61,838 nt of DNA from Streptomyces sp. man185 (GCA_002551355.1 NTHE01000047.1:1-61838); one strand, 5' to 3'; shown: positions 14,825 to 25,787, counted from the stretch's first letter. The notes: generated by a model from the sequence alone, not told the origin. A program made the numbers and translations.

Positions 14825-16995
14825 GCATTCCCGCCCAGGCGTCCGGGGAACCGGACGCGGAACCCGACGGCCCGGAAGGCCGGCTCCGCAGATTCGCCAG
14901 GATCTGGAGCCGGGCCATCTTCCCCCTGACGGCCACCTCCCTGACCCGGCCGGAGTTCGAACAGCATCTGCTGCCCCTGGCACGCGAGCTGAGCGGCATC
15001 CTGCACGCCCACCCCTTCGACGCCTCGCCCGCCCAGCGGGTCGGCGCGGCCCTGATCGAGGCGCACTGCACCGATCCGGACGCCCTCAGCTCCACGCTCG
15101 GCGTCGTCGACTCCTACCTCGTCCTGTACTGCGGCGGCAACGGACCCGGCACGCTCTCCACCGAGGACGGCCGGGCCCGCTGCGCCCGGATCCAGCACAC
15201 GCTGGCCGCGGGCTTCACCGGCGCGCTGCGCGAGCGCACGCTCGCCGAGCAGGAGGCCATCGCCCGCTCGGCGCTGACCGCCCGCTCGCACGCCGAACAG
15301 GCCCTGCACGCCACCGAGGCCCGGTTCCGCGCGGTCTTCAAGGACGCCGCCATCGGCATCGGCATCGCCGACCTGGACGGCAACATCCTGGAGATCAACG
15401 ACACCCTCACCAAGATGTTCGGCGGCCTTGAGCACCACGTCCGCAGCCACAAGGTGAACGAGTGGGTCCACCCCGAGGACTCGCCGCAGGTGTGGAAGTA
15501 CTACGACGAACTGGTGCGCGGCGAGCGCGAGCACTACCGGGTCGAGAAGGCGTACTACCGCAACGACGGCACCGTCCTGTGGACCAACCTCACTGTCTCG
15601 CTGCTGCGGGACCCCGAGGGCCGTCCCGAATACCAGCTCGCGCTGATGGAGGACACCACCGAGCGCCGGCTGCTGAACCTGCGGCTGCGGTACGAGGCCA
15701 CGCACGACGCGCTGACCGGGCTGCCCAACCGGACCCTGTTCTTCGAGCGTCTGGAGAAGGCCCTCGCCGCCCAGGAGGGGTTCCGCTTCGGCCTCTGCTA
15801 CCTGGACCTCGACGGTTTCAAGGCCATCAACGACAGCCTCGGGCACGCCGCCGGCGACCGCCTCCTGGTCGAGGTCGCCGACCGGCTCCAGAGCTGCGCC
15901 ACCGCTCCCGGCGAGATGGTCGCCCGGCTCGGCGGCGACGAGTTCGTGGCGCTGACCACCGGCCCGGACACCGCCGAAGAGGTGCACGAACTGGCCGGCC
16001 GCATCCTGGGCGCGCTCGCCTCGCCGATCCGCCTCGACGGCCGCGAGCTCACCGTCCGCGGCTCGGTCGGCATCGTCGAGGGGCCCTCCGGGGAGCGCAC
16101 CGCCGCCGAGGTACTGCGCAGCGCCGACATCACGATGTACCGGGCCAAGGCGGCGGGCGGCAACCGCTTCCAGCTCGCCGACGCGGAGGCCGACGCACGC
16201 GCCATCACCCGGCACGGGCTGACCACTGCGCTCCCGGCCGCCCTGGACCGGGGCGAGTTCTTCATCGAGTACCAGCCGCTCGTGCACCTGGGCGACGGCA
16301 CCGTCCACGGCGCGGAGGCGCTCGTACGGTGGTGCCATCCGCAGCACGGCGTGCTCGGCCCCGACCGGTTCATCCCGCTCGCCGAGCACACCGGTCTCAT
16401 CGTGCCGCTCGGCCGCTGGGTGCTGGAGGAGTCCGTACGGCAGGCGAACTTCTGGCAGGAGCGGCACAGCGACGGCGGCCCGCTGCGGATCAACGTCAAC
16501 CTCTCGCCGACCCAGCTGCACCATCCCCGCCTCGTCGCGGAGACGGTCGACGTGCTGGAACGTTCCGGTCTGGAGCCGGGAGCGCTCTGCCTGGAGGTGA
16601 CCGAGTCCGCCCTGATCGGCGCCGACGACGACCTCCTCAAGCCGCTGCGGCAGCTCGCGGAAATGGGCGTCGACATCGCGCTCGACGACTTCGGAACGGG
16701 CTACTCGAACCTGGCCAACCTGCGGCGGCTGCCGGTGAGCGTCCTCAAGCTGGACCGGTCCTTCACCCGGGGCATGCAGCAGCACCCGGCCGACCCGGTC
16801 GACATGAAGATCGTCGAGGGGATCGTGTCGCTGGCCCACAGCCTGGAGCTGGCCGTCACGGTGGAGGGCGTGGAGACGGGGGCCCAGGCCGAGCAGCTGC
16901 GCCTGCTGGGCTGCGACACCGCCCAGGGCTGGTACTACGCCCGGCCCGGCGCCCCGGACCGTATCCACTCGCTGCTGCTGGCGGACGCGGTCTGA
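14821..16995 (+). CDS. rmdA: PAS-GGDEF-EAL cyclic-di-GMP enzyme (RmdA-like)
   Basis: A 724-residue protein: an N-terminal helical region (1-160), a PAS domain (about 163-285), a GGDEF domain with intact GGDEF at residues 371-375, and an EAL domain (about 470-715) with EAL at 499-501 plus ECxE-like LCLEVTESALI, DDFGTGYSNL and VEGVET. Both diguanylate cyclase and phosphodiesterase activities are therefore possible; RmdA of Streptomyces (SCO0928) is reported to control development through cyclic-di-GMP. The GTG at 14821 was chosen because it overlaps the methyltransferase stop and gives the family's N-terminus. No membrane helix is apparent. Identity as RmdA rests on architecture, length and the nearby SCO0930-type lipoprotein. 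Confidence 0.85.
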   Translation: MSIPAQASGEPDAEPDGPEGRLRRFARIWSRAIFPLTATSLTRPEFEQHLLPLARELSGILHAHPFDASPAQRVGAALIEAHCTDPDALSSTLGVVDSYLVLYCGGNGPGTLSTEDGRARCARIQHTLAAGFTGALRERTLAEQEAIARSALTARSHAEQALHATEARFRAVFKDAAIGIGIADLDGNILEINDTLTKMFGGLEHHVRSHKVNEWVHPEDSPQVWKYYDELVRGEREHYRVEKAYYRNDGTVLWTNLTVSLLRDPEGRPEYQLALMEDTTERRLLNLRLRYEATHDALTGLPNRTLFFERLEKALAAQEGFRFGLCYLDLDGFKAINDSLGHAAGDRLLVEVADRLQSCATAPGEMVARLGGDEFVALTTGPDTAEEVHELAGRILGALASPIRLDGRELTVRGSVGIVEGPSGERTAAEVLRSADITMYRAKAAGGNRFQLADAEADARAITRHGLTTALPAALDRGEFFIEYQPLVHLGDGTVHGAEALVRWCHPQHGVLGPDRFIPLAEHTGLIVPLGRWVLEESVRQANFWQERHSDGGPLRINVNLSPTQLHHPRLVAETVDVLERSGLEPGALCLEVTESALIGADDDLLKPLRQLAEMGVDIALDDFGTGYSNLANLRRLPVSVLKLDRSFTRGMQQHPADPVDMKIVEGIVSLAHSLELAVTVEGVETGAQAEQLRLLGCDTAQGWYYARPGAPDRIHSLLLADAV

Positions 16996-17000
16996 GCCGT

Positions 17001-17026
17001 CGCCGGGCGGGGTACCCCGCCCGGCG
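17001..17026. terminator. Perfect 26-bp palindrome, bidirectional terminator
   Basis: CGCCGGGCGGGGT followed directly by its exact complement, six bases past the rmdA stop and facing the LysR gene end. It can terminate both convergent genes. Confidence 0.8.
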
Positions 17027-17052
17027 GGCCCGGGGTCCGGCCCGCCGCGTGG

Positions 17053-17949
17053 TCAGCCGGAGACCGGCCGGTGCTCCAGCAGCATCCGCTGGAGTTCGCG
17101 CGCGGCCCGGGGCGGGTCCACATCGCTGCGGTGCGCCAGCGCGATGGTGCGCCGCAGCCCGCCGCCCGCCAGCGGGGTCCTGCGCAGGTCGTGGCCCGCC
17201 CGGGCGGCGACCATGCTCGGCACCACGGCGATGCCGAGCCCCGCCCGTACGAAACCGAGCACCGCGTCCATCTCACCGCCCTCGACGGTGAACGTCGGCT
17301 CGAAGCCCTCCGCCCGGCACGCGGCGAGCGTCAGCTCCCGCAGGTTGTACCCGTGCCGGAACATCACCAGCGGGGCCCCCTCCAGGTCCGCGATCCGGAT
17401 CGATCCGCCCCGCCCCGGGGGCGGCTCCGTCGCCGCTGACACCACCACCAGGTCCTCCCGCAGCAGCTCCACCGTGGTCAGTGCGGGGGAGGCGGCCGGC
17501 AGCGGCAGCACCACTAGCGCCAGGTCGAGCGCCCCCCGCGCCAGCTGACGTACGAGATCGTGCGAGCCGCCCTCCTCCAGCAGCAGCCGCACCCCCGGGT
17601 GCCGGTCGTGGAAGGCCCGCAGCATGTCCGGCAGCAGCCCGGTGCACAGGCTCGGCGTCGCCCCGAGACGTACCCGGCCGCTGCGCAGCGAGACCAGCTC
17701 CTGGACCTCGTGGCGCGCCGTCTCCGCGTCGGCGAGGATCCGCCGGGCCAACGGCAGCAGCGCCTCGCCCGCGTCGGTGAGGGTGATGTTGCCCCGGGCC
17801 CGGCTGAACAGATCCGCGCCCAACTCCGCCTCCAGCGAACGGATCTGCTGGGAGAGCGAGGGCTGCGACACATGCACTGCCTCGGCGGCCCGGGTGAAGT
17901 GCCGGGCCTCGGCGACGGCCACGAAGTAGGTGAGCTGCTGGAAGTGCAT
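17053..17949 (-). CDS. LysR-family transcriptional regulator
   Basis: A 298-residue LysR regulator. The N-terminal winged helix (MHFQQLTYFVAVAEARHFTR, then AAEAVHVSQPSLSQQIRSLE) is complete and the effector-binding domain (about 90-295) runs to the end. It is transcribed divergently from sdhCAB with only 95 bp between start codons, the classic arrangement for a LysR protein that controls its neighbour; two dyads lie in that gap. Known LysR proteins respond to small metabolites, so a dicarboxylate is a reasonable guess for the ligand but nothing in the sequence shows it. Confidence 0.9.
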   Translation of the reverse strand: MHFQQLTYFVAVAEARHFTRAAEAVHVSQPSLSQQIRSLEAELGADLFSRARGNITLTDAGEALLPLARRILADAETARHEVQELVSLRSGRVRLGATPSLCTGLLPDMLRAFHDRHPGVRLLLEEGGSHDLVRQLARGALDLALVVLPLPAASPALTTVELLREDLVVVSAATEPPPGRGGSIRIADLEGAPLVMFRHGYNLRELTLAACRAEGFEPTFTVEGGEMDAVLGFVRAGLGIAVVPSMVAARAGHDLRRTPLAGGGLRRTIALAHRSDVDPPRAARELQRMLLEHRPVSG

Positions 17950-17986
17950 AGGGTGACGATAACCCTCACCGATAGGCCATGCCTAT
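17950..17986. promoter_or_regulatory. Candidate LysR operator between lysR and sdhC
   Basis: Two dyads: AGGGT-N7-ACCCT (17950-17966), touching the lysR start, and ATAGGC-CAT-GCCTAT (17972-17986), a perfect 6-bp dyad with the T-N11-A form of LysR boxes. The 58 bp from here to the sdhC ATG would hold its promoter; there is no clear ribosome site before 18045, so sdhC may be leaderless. Confidence 0.6.
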
Positions 17987-18044
17987 GGAGATCAGCCGGG
18001 CCATGTCTTGGACTGATCGGGCCCCCACCTCTACCGTCGTGTGC

Positions 18045-18749
18045 ATGGCATTGGCAACGCGGACGGACCGACGGCCGTCGATGACGCGTACGCTCTGGGA
18101 CTCGACCGTCGGCAAGAAGACGATCATGGCTGTGACCGGTCTGATCATGCTCGGATACCTCGTCGCCCACATGGCGGGAAACCTGAAGATCTTCTTCGGG
18201 CCCGGTGAGTTCGACGGGTACGCCCACTGGCTGCGCACCATGGGTGAACCGATCCTGCACTACGAGTGGGCGCTGTGGATCGTCCGCGTGGGGCTGGTCG
18301 CCGCCGTCGTGCTGCACGGCGTCTCGGCGTACCAGCTGAGCCGGCGCGACATCAAGGCGCGCCCGGCCAAGTACGTCCACAAGAGGCCCCGCGCGAGCTA
18401 CGCCACCCGCACCATGCGCTGGGGCGGCATCATCCTCGCGCTCTTCATCGTCTGGCACATCCTCGACCTGACGACCGGCACCGTGCACACCGGCTTCGAG
18501 GCCGGGCACCCGTACCAGAACGTCATCGACACCTTCTCCACCTGGTACGGCAACGTCATCTACATCGTCGCGGTGCTCGCCATGGGCCTGCACGTCCAGC
18601 ACGGCTTCTGGAGCGCCGCGCAGACCCTGGGCGTCGGCAACGCGACCCGCGACCGCATCCTGAAGACCCTCGCCAACCTCCTGGCGGTTGTGCTGATCCT
18701 GGGCTTCATCTCCGTACCCGTCGCCGTCATGACCGGAGTGGTGAGCTGA
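18045..18749 (+). CDS. sdhC: Succinate dehydrogenase cytochrome b subunit
   Basis: A 234-residue membrane subunit of succinate:menaquinone oxidoreductase (complex II). It has five hydrophobic segments and conserved His residues near their ends (LVAHMAGN, HYEWALW, VVLHGVSAY, IVWHILDL, LHVQHGFWS), as in the di-heme cytochrome b of the actinobacterial/epsilonproteobacterial type. The start MALATRTDRRPSMTRTLWDS is preferred over upstream in-frame ATGs, which would extend across the operator region. It is followed after one base by the flavoprotein gene. The enzyme oxidises succinate or, in reverse, reduces fumarate. Confidence 0.9.
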   Translation: MALATRTDRRPSMTRTLWDSTVGKKTIMAVTGLIMLGYLVAHMAGNLKIFFGPGEFDGYAHWLRTMGEPILHYEWALWIVRVGLVAAVVLHGVSAYQLSRRDIKARPAKYVHKRPRASYATRTMRWGGIILALFIVWHILDLTTGTVHTGFEAGHPYQNVIDTFSTWYGNVIYIVAVLAMGLHVQHGFWSAAQTLGVGNATRDRILKTLANLLAVVLILGFISVPVAVMTGVVS

Positions 18750-18750
18750 C

Positions 18751-20696
<1,946 letters not shown>

Positions 20697-20700
<4 letters not shown>

Positions 20701-21443
20701 AGCTCACCCTGCGCGTCTGGCGTCAGCGCAACGCCGAAGAGCCCGGCGCCATGGCCACCTACGAAGTCGACAACATCTCGCAGGACATGTCGTTCCTGGA
20801 GATGCTCGACACCCTCAACGAGGAACTCACCCTCGCCGGGGACGAGCCCGTCGCCTTCGACCACGACTGCCGCGAGGGCATCTGCGGCGCGTGCAGCCTC
20901 GTCATCAACGGCGACGCCCACGGCCCGGAGCGCACCACCACCTGCCAGCTCCACATGCGGTCCTTCGCCGACGGCGACACGATCGACATCGAGCCCTGGC
21001 GCGCCTCCGCCTTCCCGGTCATCAAGGACCTGGTCGTGGACCGCTCCTCCTTCGACCGGATCATCCAGTCCGGCGGCTACATCTCCGCCCCCACCGGCAC
21101 CGCTCCGGACGCCCACGCCACCCCGGTCCCCAAGCCGGACGCCGACTTCGCCTTCGAGCACGCCGAGTGCATCGGCTGCGGAGCCTGCGTCGCCGCCTGC
21201 CCCAACGGCTCGGCGATGCTGTTCACCTCGGCCAAGGTCAACCACCTCAACGTCCTGCCGCAGGGCGGCCCCGAACGCGAGACCCGCGTCCTGGACATGG
21301 TGGCCCAGATGGACGAGGAGGGCTTCGGCGGCTGCACCCTGACCGGAGAGTGCGCCACGGCCTGCCCCAAGGGCATCCCGCTGCCGTCGATCGCCGCGAT
21401 GAACAAGGAGTGGCTGCGGGCGACCCGTAAAGTCCGCCGCTGA
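20697..21443 (+). CDS. sdhB: Succinate dehydrogenase iron-sulfur subunit
   Basis: A 248-residue electron-transfer subunit. The N-terminal ferredoxin domain has the [2Fe-2S] ligands in CREGICGACSL and TTTCQLH. The C-terminal domain has the clusters CIGCGACVAACPNGS and CTLTGECATACPKGIPL for the [4Fe-4S] and [3Fe-4S] centres. It carries electrons from FAD to the hemes and quinone in SdhC. Its ATG overlaps the sdhA stop (ATGA). It is convergent with the UvrA-like gene, with an inverted repeat in between. Confidence 0.95.
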
Positions 21444-21456
21444 CAAGGGAGTTGAC

Positions 21457-21494
21457 CCCGTACGGACCCGGGTCCGCACCCGCAGCCGTACGGG
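21457..21494. terminator. Nested inverted repeats between sdhB and the uvrA-like gene
   Basis: CCCGTACGG (21457-21465) pairs with CCGTACGGG (21486-21494); between them CGGACCCGGGTCCG (21463-21476) is itself a perfect palindrome. Together these form alternative hairpins at the end of both convergent operons. Confidence 0.6.
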
Positions 21495-21509
21495 ATCAGC
21501 GCCGTACGT

Positions 21510-23939
21510 TCAGCGCCGCAGCGCCTTCGCCAGGTACGGGGCCGTACGGCTCCCGGTTTCCCGCGCCACCTCGGCCGGGGTGCCGGCCGCGACGATCCGG
21601 CCGCCCCGGTCCCCGCCCTCGGGCCCCAGGTCGATGACATGGTCCGCGCCTGCCACCACGGCCATGTCGTGCTCCACGACCACCACCGTGCTCCCGCCGT
21701 CCACCAGCGCGTGCAGCTGCCGCATCAGCACCTCCACATCGGCCGGATGGAGTCCCGTCGTCGGCTCGTCCAGCAGATACAGCGTGTGCCCGCGCCGGGT
21801 GCGCTGGAGCTCCGCCGCCAGCTTGATGCGCTGCGCCTCACCGCCGGACAGCTCCGTCGCGGGCTGACCGAGCCGCAGATAGCCGAGCCCGACATCCAGC
21901 AGGGTCCTCAGCGCACGCTCGGCGGCGGGTGTCCCGGCGAAGAACGACGCCGCCGACTCCACGGTCAGGTCCAGGACCTGAGCGATCGTCAGTCCGTCCA
22001 GCGTGACGTCCAGGGTCTCCGGGTTGTAGCGCGCACCGTGGCAGTCCGGGCAGGGCGCGTAGGTGCTGGGCAGGAACAGCAGCTCCACCGAGACGAAGCC
22101 CTCGCCCTGGCAGGTCTCGCACCGCCCGCCGCTCACGTTGAACGAGAACCGCCCCGCGCCGTAGCCCCGCTCCTGCGCCACCTCCGTCCGGGCGAACAGC
22201 TTCCGCACGGCGTCGAACAGTCCTGTGTACGTGGCAAGATTGGACCGGGGCGTACGCCCGATGGGCTTCTGGTCGACCTGGACGAGCCGGTCCACCGCCT
22301 CCAGGCCGGTGGCCGCCCGGCAGTACCGCTCGCCCGGCCCCGGCCCCGGCTCCTCGCCCGCCTGCCGGTCCGCCAGCACGCCGGCGAGCACCTGGCCGAC
22401 CAGGGTCGACTTGCCCGAGCCGGACACCCCGGTCACCGCCGTGAACACCCCGAGCGGGAACGCAGCGTCGACGCCCCGCACATTGTGCCGTTCCACGCCG
22501 GTGAGCCGGATCCACCCGGACGGTGTGCGGGCCTCATGCGGGGGAGCGGTGCGGCGGCCGTCCTCGGGGAACAGGAAGCGGCGCGTCGCCGACTCCGGGA
22601 CTTGGGCGAGCCCCTCGGGCGGCCCGCTGTGCAGCACCCGCCCGCCGTGCTCCCCGGCCAGCGGGCCCACGTCCACCAGCCAGTCCGCCCGCCGCACCAC
22701 GTCCATCTGGTGCTCCACGACGAAGACCGAGTTCCCGGCCTCCTTCAGCCGGCCCAGGACCCCGAGCAGCGCCTCGGTGTCCGCCGGGTGCAGCCCGGCC
22801 GACGGCTCGTCCAGGACGTAGACGACACCGAAGAGCCCCGACCGCAGCTGCGTCGCCAGCCGCAGCCGTTGCAGCTCACCGGAGGACAGCGTCGGGGCCG
22901 TACGGTCCAGACTCAGATAGCCGAGCCCCAGCTCCGTCACCGTCCCGATCCGCGCCAGCAGATCGCCCGTCAGCACCCGGGCCGTCTCCTCGCCGCCCGC
23001 ACCCGCCCCGGACAGCACTTCGGCCAGGACGGACAGCGGCAGCCCGGCAAGCTCCGCGATGGTCCGCCCGGCGAAGGTCACCGCCATCGCCTCGGGCCGC
23101 AGCCGGCTCCCGCCGCACACCGGACACGGGGCACTGGTCAGGAAGCGCTCCGCCTTCGCCCGCAGCGACCGGCTCTTGGTGTCGGCGAAGGTGTGCAGCA
23201 CATAGCGCCGCGCGCTCATGTACGTGCCCTGGTAAGGGCGTTGGATCCGGCCCGCGTCCCGCACCGGATGCACCGTCACCACCGGCTGCTCGTCGGTGAA
23301 CAGGATCCACTCCCGGTCCTTCGCCGCCAGCTCGCGCCACGGCCGGTCGACGTCGTACCCGAGCGCGTCCAGCACGTCGCGCAGATTCTTCCCCTGCCAC
23401 GCCCCCGGCCAGGCGGCGATCGCCCCCTCCCGGATCGACAGCGAGGGATCGGGGACGAGCAGCTCCTCGTCCGTCCGGTGGATCCGCCCCAGCCCATGGC
23501 ACTGCGGGCACGCCCCGACGGCCGTGTTGGGGGAGAAGGAGTCGGAGTCCAGCCGCTCGGCCCCCGGCGGATACTCCCCCGCGCGGGAGAAGAGCATCCG
23601 CAGCGAGTTGGAGAGCGTGGTCACCGTCCCGACGGACGACCGGGCCCCCGGGGCGGAGCGCCGCTGCTCCAGCGAGACGGCGGGCGGCAGCCCGGTGATC
23701 TCCCCGACCGCGGGCGCGCCCACCTGATGGATCAGCCGCCGGGCGTAGGGGGCGACCGATTCGAAGTAGCGGCGCTGCGCCTCCGCGTAGAGGGTCCCGA
23801 ACGCCAGCGAGGACTTCCCCGACCCCGACACGCCCGTGAAGACGGTCAGGGTGTCGCGTGGGATGTCGACCCGGACGTCCTTGAGGTTGTGCTCGCGGGC
23901 GCCGCGCACCCGGACGTACGGATCGTGGGGGGAGTGCAT
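21510..23939 (-). CDS. UvrA-like ABC ATPase (short class)
   Basis: An 809-residue excinuclease-A-type protein with two ABC ATPase halves. Walker A motifs are TGVSGSGKSSL near residue 35 and TGVSGSGKSTL near 498; signature motifs are LSSGELQRLRLA and LSGGEAQRIKLA; zinc-binding Cys sets are CPVCGGSRLRPEA and CETCQGEGFVSVE with CPDCHG. At about 150 residues shorter than housekeeping UvrA (near 950), it belongs to the UvrA2/DrrC-like group in which the UvrB-binding insert is reduced or absent. Such proteins are linked to tolerance of DNA-binding drugs rather than to core repair. It lies 58 bp downstream of the LLM oxidoreductase on the same strand. Confidence 0.9.
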   Translation of the reverse strand: MHSPHDPYVRVRGAREHNLKDVRVDIPRDTLTVFTGVSGSGKSSLAFGTLYAEAQRRYFESVAPYARRLIHQVGAPAVGEITGLPPAVSLEQRRSAPGARSSVGTVTTLSNSLRMLFSRAGEYPPGAERLDSDSFSPNTAVGACPQCHGLGRIHRTDEELLVPDPSLSIREGAIAAWPGAWQGKNLRDVLDALGYDVDRPWRELAAKDREWILFTDEQPVVTVHPVRDAGRIQRPYQGTYMSARRYVLHTFADTKSRSLRAKAERFLTSAPCPVCGGSRLRPEAMAVTFAGRTIAELAGLPLSVLAEVLSGAGAGGEETARVLTGDLLARIGTVTELGLGYLSLDRTAPTLSSGELQRLRLATQLRSGLFGVVYVLDEPSAGLHPADTEALLGVLGRLKEAGNSVFVVEHQMDVVRRADWLVDVGPLAGEHGGRVLHSGPPEGLAQVPESATRRFLFPEDGRRTAPPHEARTPSGWIRLTGVERHNVRGVDAAFPLGVFTAVTGVSGSGKSTLVGQVLAGVLADRQAGEEPGPGPGERYCRAATGLEAVDRLVQVDQKPIGRTPRSNLATYTGLFDAVRKLFARTEVAQERGYGAGRFSFNVSGGRCETCQGEGFVSVELLFLPSTYAPCPDCHGARYNPETLDVTLDGLTIAQVLDLTVESAASFFAGTPAAERALRTLLDVGLGYLRLGQPATELSGGEAQRIKLAAELQRTRRGHTLYLLDEPTTGLHPADVEVLMRQLHALVDGGSTVVVVEHDMAVVAGADHVIDLGPEGGDRGGRIVAAGTPAEVARETGSRTAPYLAKALRR

Positions 23940-23997
23940 GGGGCTCGGCTCCGTACGCGTGGGGGTGCTGACGCCTGGTGGGACAAACAGTTCGATT

Positions 23998-25089
23998 CTA
24001 GGCGTCGGTGCCGGTGGCGGCCCGGTGGGATCCGGCCGCGCGGCTCACCGGGCGCAGGCCCGGGTCCCGCTCGTCGGCCCGGACCGGCGGGCGGGCGATC
24101 CGGGCGAGCCGCCGCAGCGAGTCCACCAGCGCCTCGCGGTCGTACGTGCTGGTCGTGACGAGCACCTCGTCCGCCCCGGTCTCCCCGATCGCCTGCTCCA
24201 GCTGCGCGGCCACCTGGTCCTCGGTGCCGTGGACATGGCCTTCGAGCCCCCGCTCGTACAGCGACCGCTCCTTGGCCGTCATGGTCAGGGCCTCGACGCG
24301 CTCGGCGGGGGCCAGCGGCGGAAAGTCCCCGTGCGTACGGGAGTACGCCATGGCCCACGCCTCCGGTACGAGCAGCCTGCGGGCCGCCTCATCGGAGGCC
24401 GCGACGGCCACCGTGCCCGCGACGATCACCTCGGGCCGCTCGGCGCGGGCGGAGGGGCGGAAGTCGCGGCGGTAGACCTCGATGGCGCGGAGCACCTTGT
24501 CCCGGCCGCGCAGATCGCCGATGACGAGGGGGAGCCCGGCGGCCGCGGCGACCGACGCGCCCTCCCCGATCGCCAGGACATACGCGGGGATGTCCAGGCC
24601 CTCCGCCGGATGGGCGTGCACCCGGGGGTGGGCCTGCTGGGTGCCGTCGATCCAGCCGAGCAGCTCGGCCAGGCGTCCGGGGAAGTCCTCGGCGTCCTCC
24701 TTGCCGTGGCCGAGCGCCCGGCGGACGCCGTCGGTGAAGCCCACGGAGCGGCCGAGCCCCATGTCGATCCGGCCGGGGAAGAGGGAGGCGAGCACCCCGA
24801 ACTGCTCGGCGACGACCAGCGGCCGGTGGTTGGGCAGCATCACTCCGCCGGTGCCGACCCGGATGGTGGAGGTCGCGGCGGCGACGGCGGCGGCCAGCAC
24901 TGTCGGCGCGGACCCCGAGACCCCCGGCACGCCGTGGTGCTCGGAGACCCAGAAGCGGTGGAAGCCCAGCGCTTCCGCCTCCCGTGCCAGGTCCACGGTG
25001 TCCCGCAGCGCCCGGGGGGCGTCGTGCCCCTCGCGGGTGCGGGAACGGTCCAGGACGGAGAAGCGGGTCGACGCGATCACAGAGCTCAC
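23998..25089 (-). CDS. LLM-class flavin-dependent oxidoreductase
   Basis: A 363-residue luciferase-like monooxygenase-fold enzyme. STRFSVLDRSRTREG at the N-terminus, FWVSEHHGVPGVSGSAPTVL, IRVGTGGVMLPNHRPLVVAEQ and LFPGRIDMGLGRSVG are the usual FMN-dependent LLM markers (MsnO8/YceB-like group). Such enzymes use reduced FMN or F420; the substrate cannot be told. The GTG at 25089 (VSSVIASTRF) is preferred because it has AGGA just upstream and fits family length; a start at 25128 is also possible. It may be co-transcribed with the UvrA-like gene. Confidence 0.85.
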   Translation of the reverse strand: MSSVIASTRFSVLDRSRTREGHDAPRALRDTVDLAREAEALGFHRFWVSEHHGVPGVSGSAPTVLAAAVAAATSTIRVGTGGVMLPNHRPLVVAEQFGVLASLFPGRIDMGLGRSVGFTDGVRRALGHGKEDAEDFPGRLAELLGWIDGTQQAHPRVHAHPAEGLDIPAYVLAIGEGASVAAAAGLPLVIGDLRGRDKVLRAIEVYRRDFRPSARAERPEVIVAGTVAVAASDEAARRLLVPEAWAMAYSRTHGDFPPLAPAERVEALTMTAKERSLYERGLEGHVHGTEDQVAAQLEQAIGETGADEVLVTTSTYDREALVDSLRRLARIARPPVRADERDPGLRPVSRAAGSHRAATGTDA

Positions 25090-25136
25090 GTCCTGTTCAA
25101 CACCGCCGTCCGCCCAGGATTCCCGCACGCCGGCCG

Positions 25137-25370
25137 ATGCCCCGGGTCGGTCCCGTCGGCCGATGCCTCCCGGCGGCGGGCTTCCTGAGCTGGGGGAGTG
25201 GACAACGACGCACGGCCGCCGGCCGTATTCGACTGGACGGCGCGCTCGTGGACGACGACGAGCTGGTCTGCGATGCGGCCGAGGTGGCCGGATTCGCTGT
25301 GGTGCGGGCCCGTTGGGCCGATCCTTCGGCCGCGCTGAAAGGCGCCCAGGAACGCGAAGGGCGGACCTGA
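25137..25370 (+). CDS. Possible small protein, uncertain
   Basis: A 77-codon frame whose second half (DGALVDDDELVCDAAEVAGF and onward) has good Streptomyces codon bias and stops exactly at the base before the dodecin gene's stop on the other strand. The first half has poor bias, and a better start (GGGGGA then GTG near 25199) is in another frame, so this may be a frameshifted remnant. No homologue is recognised. Confidence 0.25.
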   Translation: MPRVGPVGRCLPAAGFLSWGSGQRRTAAGRIRLDGALVDDDELVCDAAEVAGFAVVRARWADPSAALKGAQEREGRT

Positions 25371-25586
25371 TCAGGCGTTTTCGTCGAGCCGAAAGCCCAC
25401 CTTCAGGCCGACCTGATAGTGCGCGATTCGGCCATCTTCGATATGCCCCCGAACTTGATTAATCTCGAACCAATCGAGATTGTGCAACGTTTCCGCCGCT
25501 CTTGCGACGCCGTTCCGGATCGCCGCGTCGATGCCCTCCTCGGAGGTTCCTACGATCTCGGTGACCCGATAGGTGTGGTTAGCCAT
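25371..25586 (-). CDS. Dodecin (flavin-binding storage protein)
   Basis: A 71-residue protein, MANHTYRVTEIVGTSEEGID..., with the dodecin pattern: a beta strand with TYRV-EIVGTS, a central helix, NLDWFEINQVRGHI (Trp that stacks on flavin) and a final strand QVGLKVGFRLD. Dodecins assemble into hollow 12-mers that bind riboflavin, FMN or FAD dimers and buffer free flavin. AGGAG lies 8 bp before the ATG. It is divergent from the sugar-binding lipoprotein gene and shares its upstream region. Confidence 0.92.
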   Translation of the reverse strand: MANHTYRVTEIVGTSEEGIDAAIRNGVARAAETLHNLDWFEINQVRGHIEDGRIAHYQVGLKVGFRLDENA

Positions 25587-25674
25587 TGTTTGTCTCCTCT
25601 CCTGTGACCACGGTGCCCCAATCAGGGGTGTCCCGCGAGAGGGAGGGTGGAGCGCATCGGGGCGGGCGCCCACC

Positions 25675-25703
25675 TTGACCTACTGATTGGTCCATACCAA
25701 AAT
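25675..25703 (+). promoter_or_regulatory. Promoter with DasR-like operator (dre)
   Basis: TTGACC (25675-25680) can serve as a -35 box with CAAAAT (25698-25703) as -10 at 17-bp spacing. Between them lies ATTGGTCCATACCAAA (25686-25701), a dyad that matches the DasR consensus core TGGTCTAGACCA at 10 of 12 positions. DasR is the N-acetylglucosamine-responsive repressor of Streptomyces. The site sits 85 bp before the sugar-binding lipoprotein gene. Confidence 0.6.
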
Positions 25704-25787
25704 TCAGCCAACCACCCGTGCGAGCCCCGCCCGCAATCCCCCACACCGGGTCCGATTTCGTCGTGCCGTTTCGCAGAAGGTGACCAC

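Noticed and set aside
14701..16968. A 755-codon minus-strand frame antisense to rmdA
   Set aside because: It has no recognisable domain and is a by-product of GC-rich codon bias; the plus strand has complete PAS, GGDEF and EAL domains.
21639..24158. An 839-codon plus-strand frame antisense to the UvrA-like gene
   Set aside because: No domains and abnormal composition; the minus strand carries both ABC halves and zinc motifs.
25199..25343. A 47-codon plus-strand gene starting GTG GAC AAC
   Set aside because: The start looks good but the frame turns into Trp/Arg-rich codons with poor bias after 15 residues.
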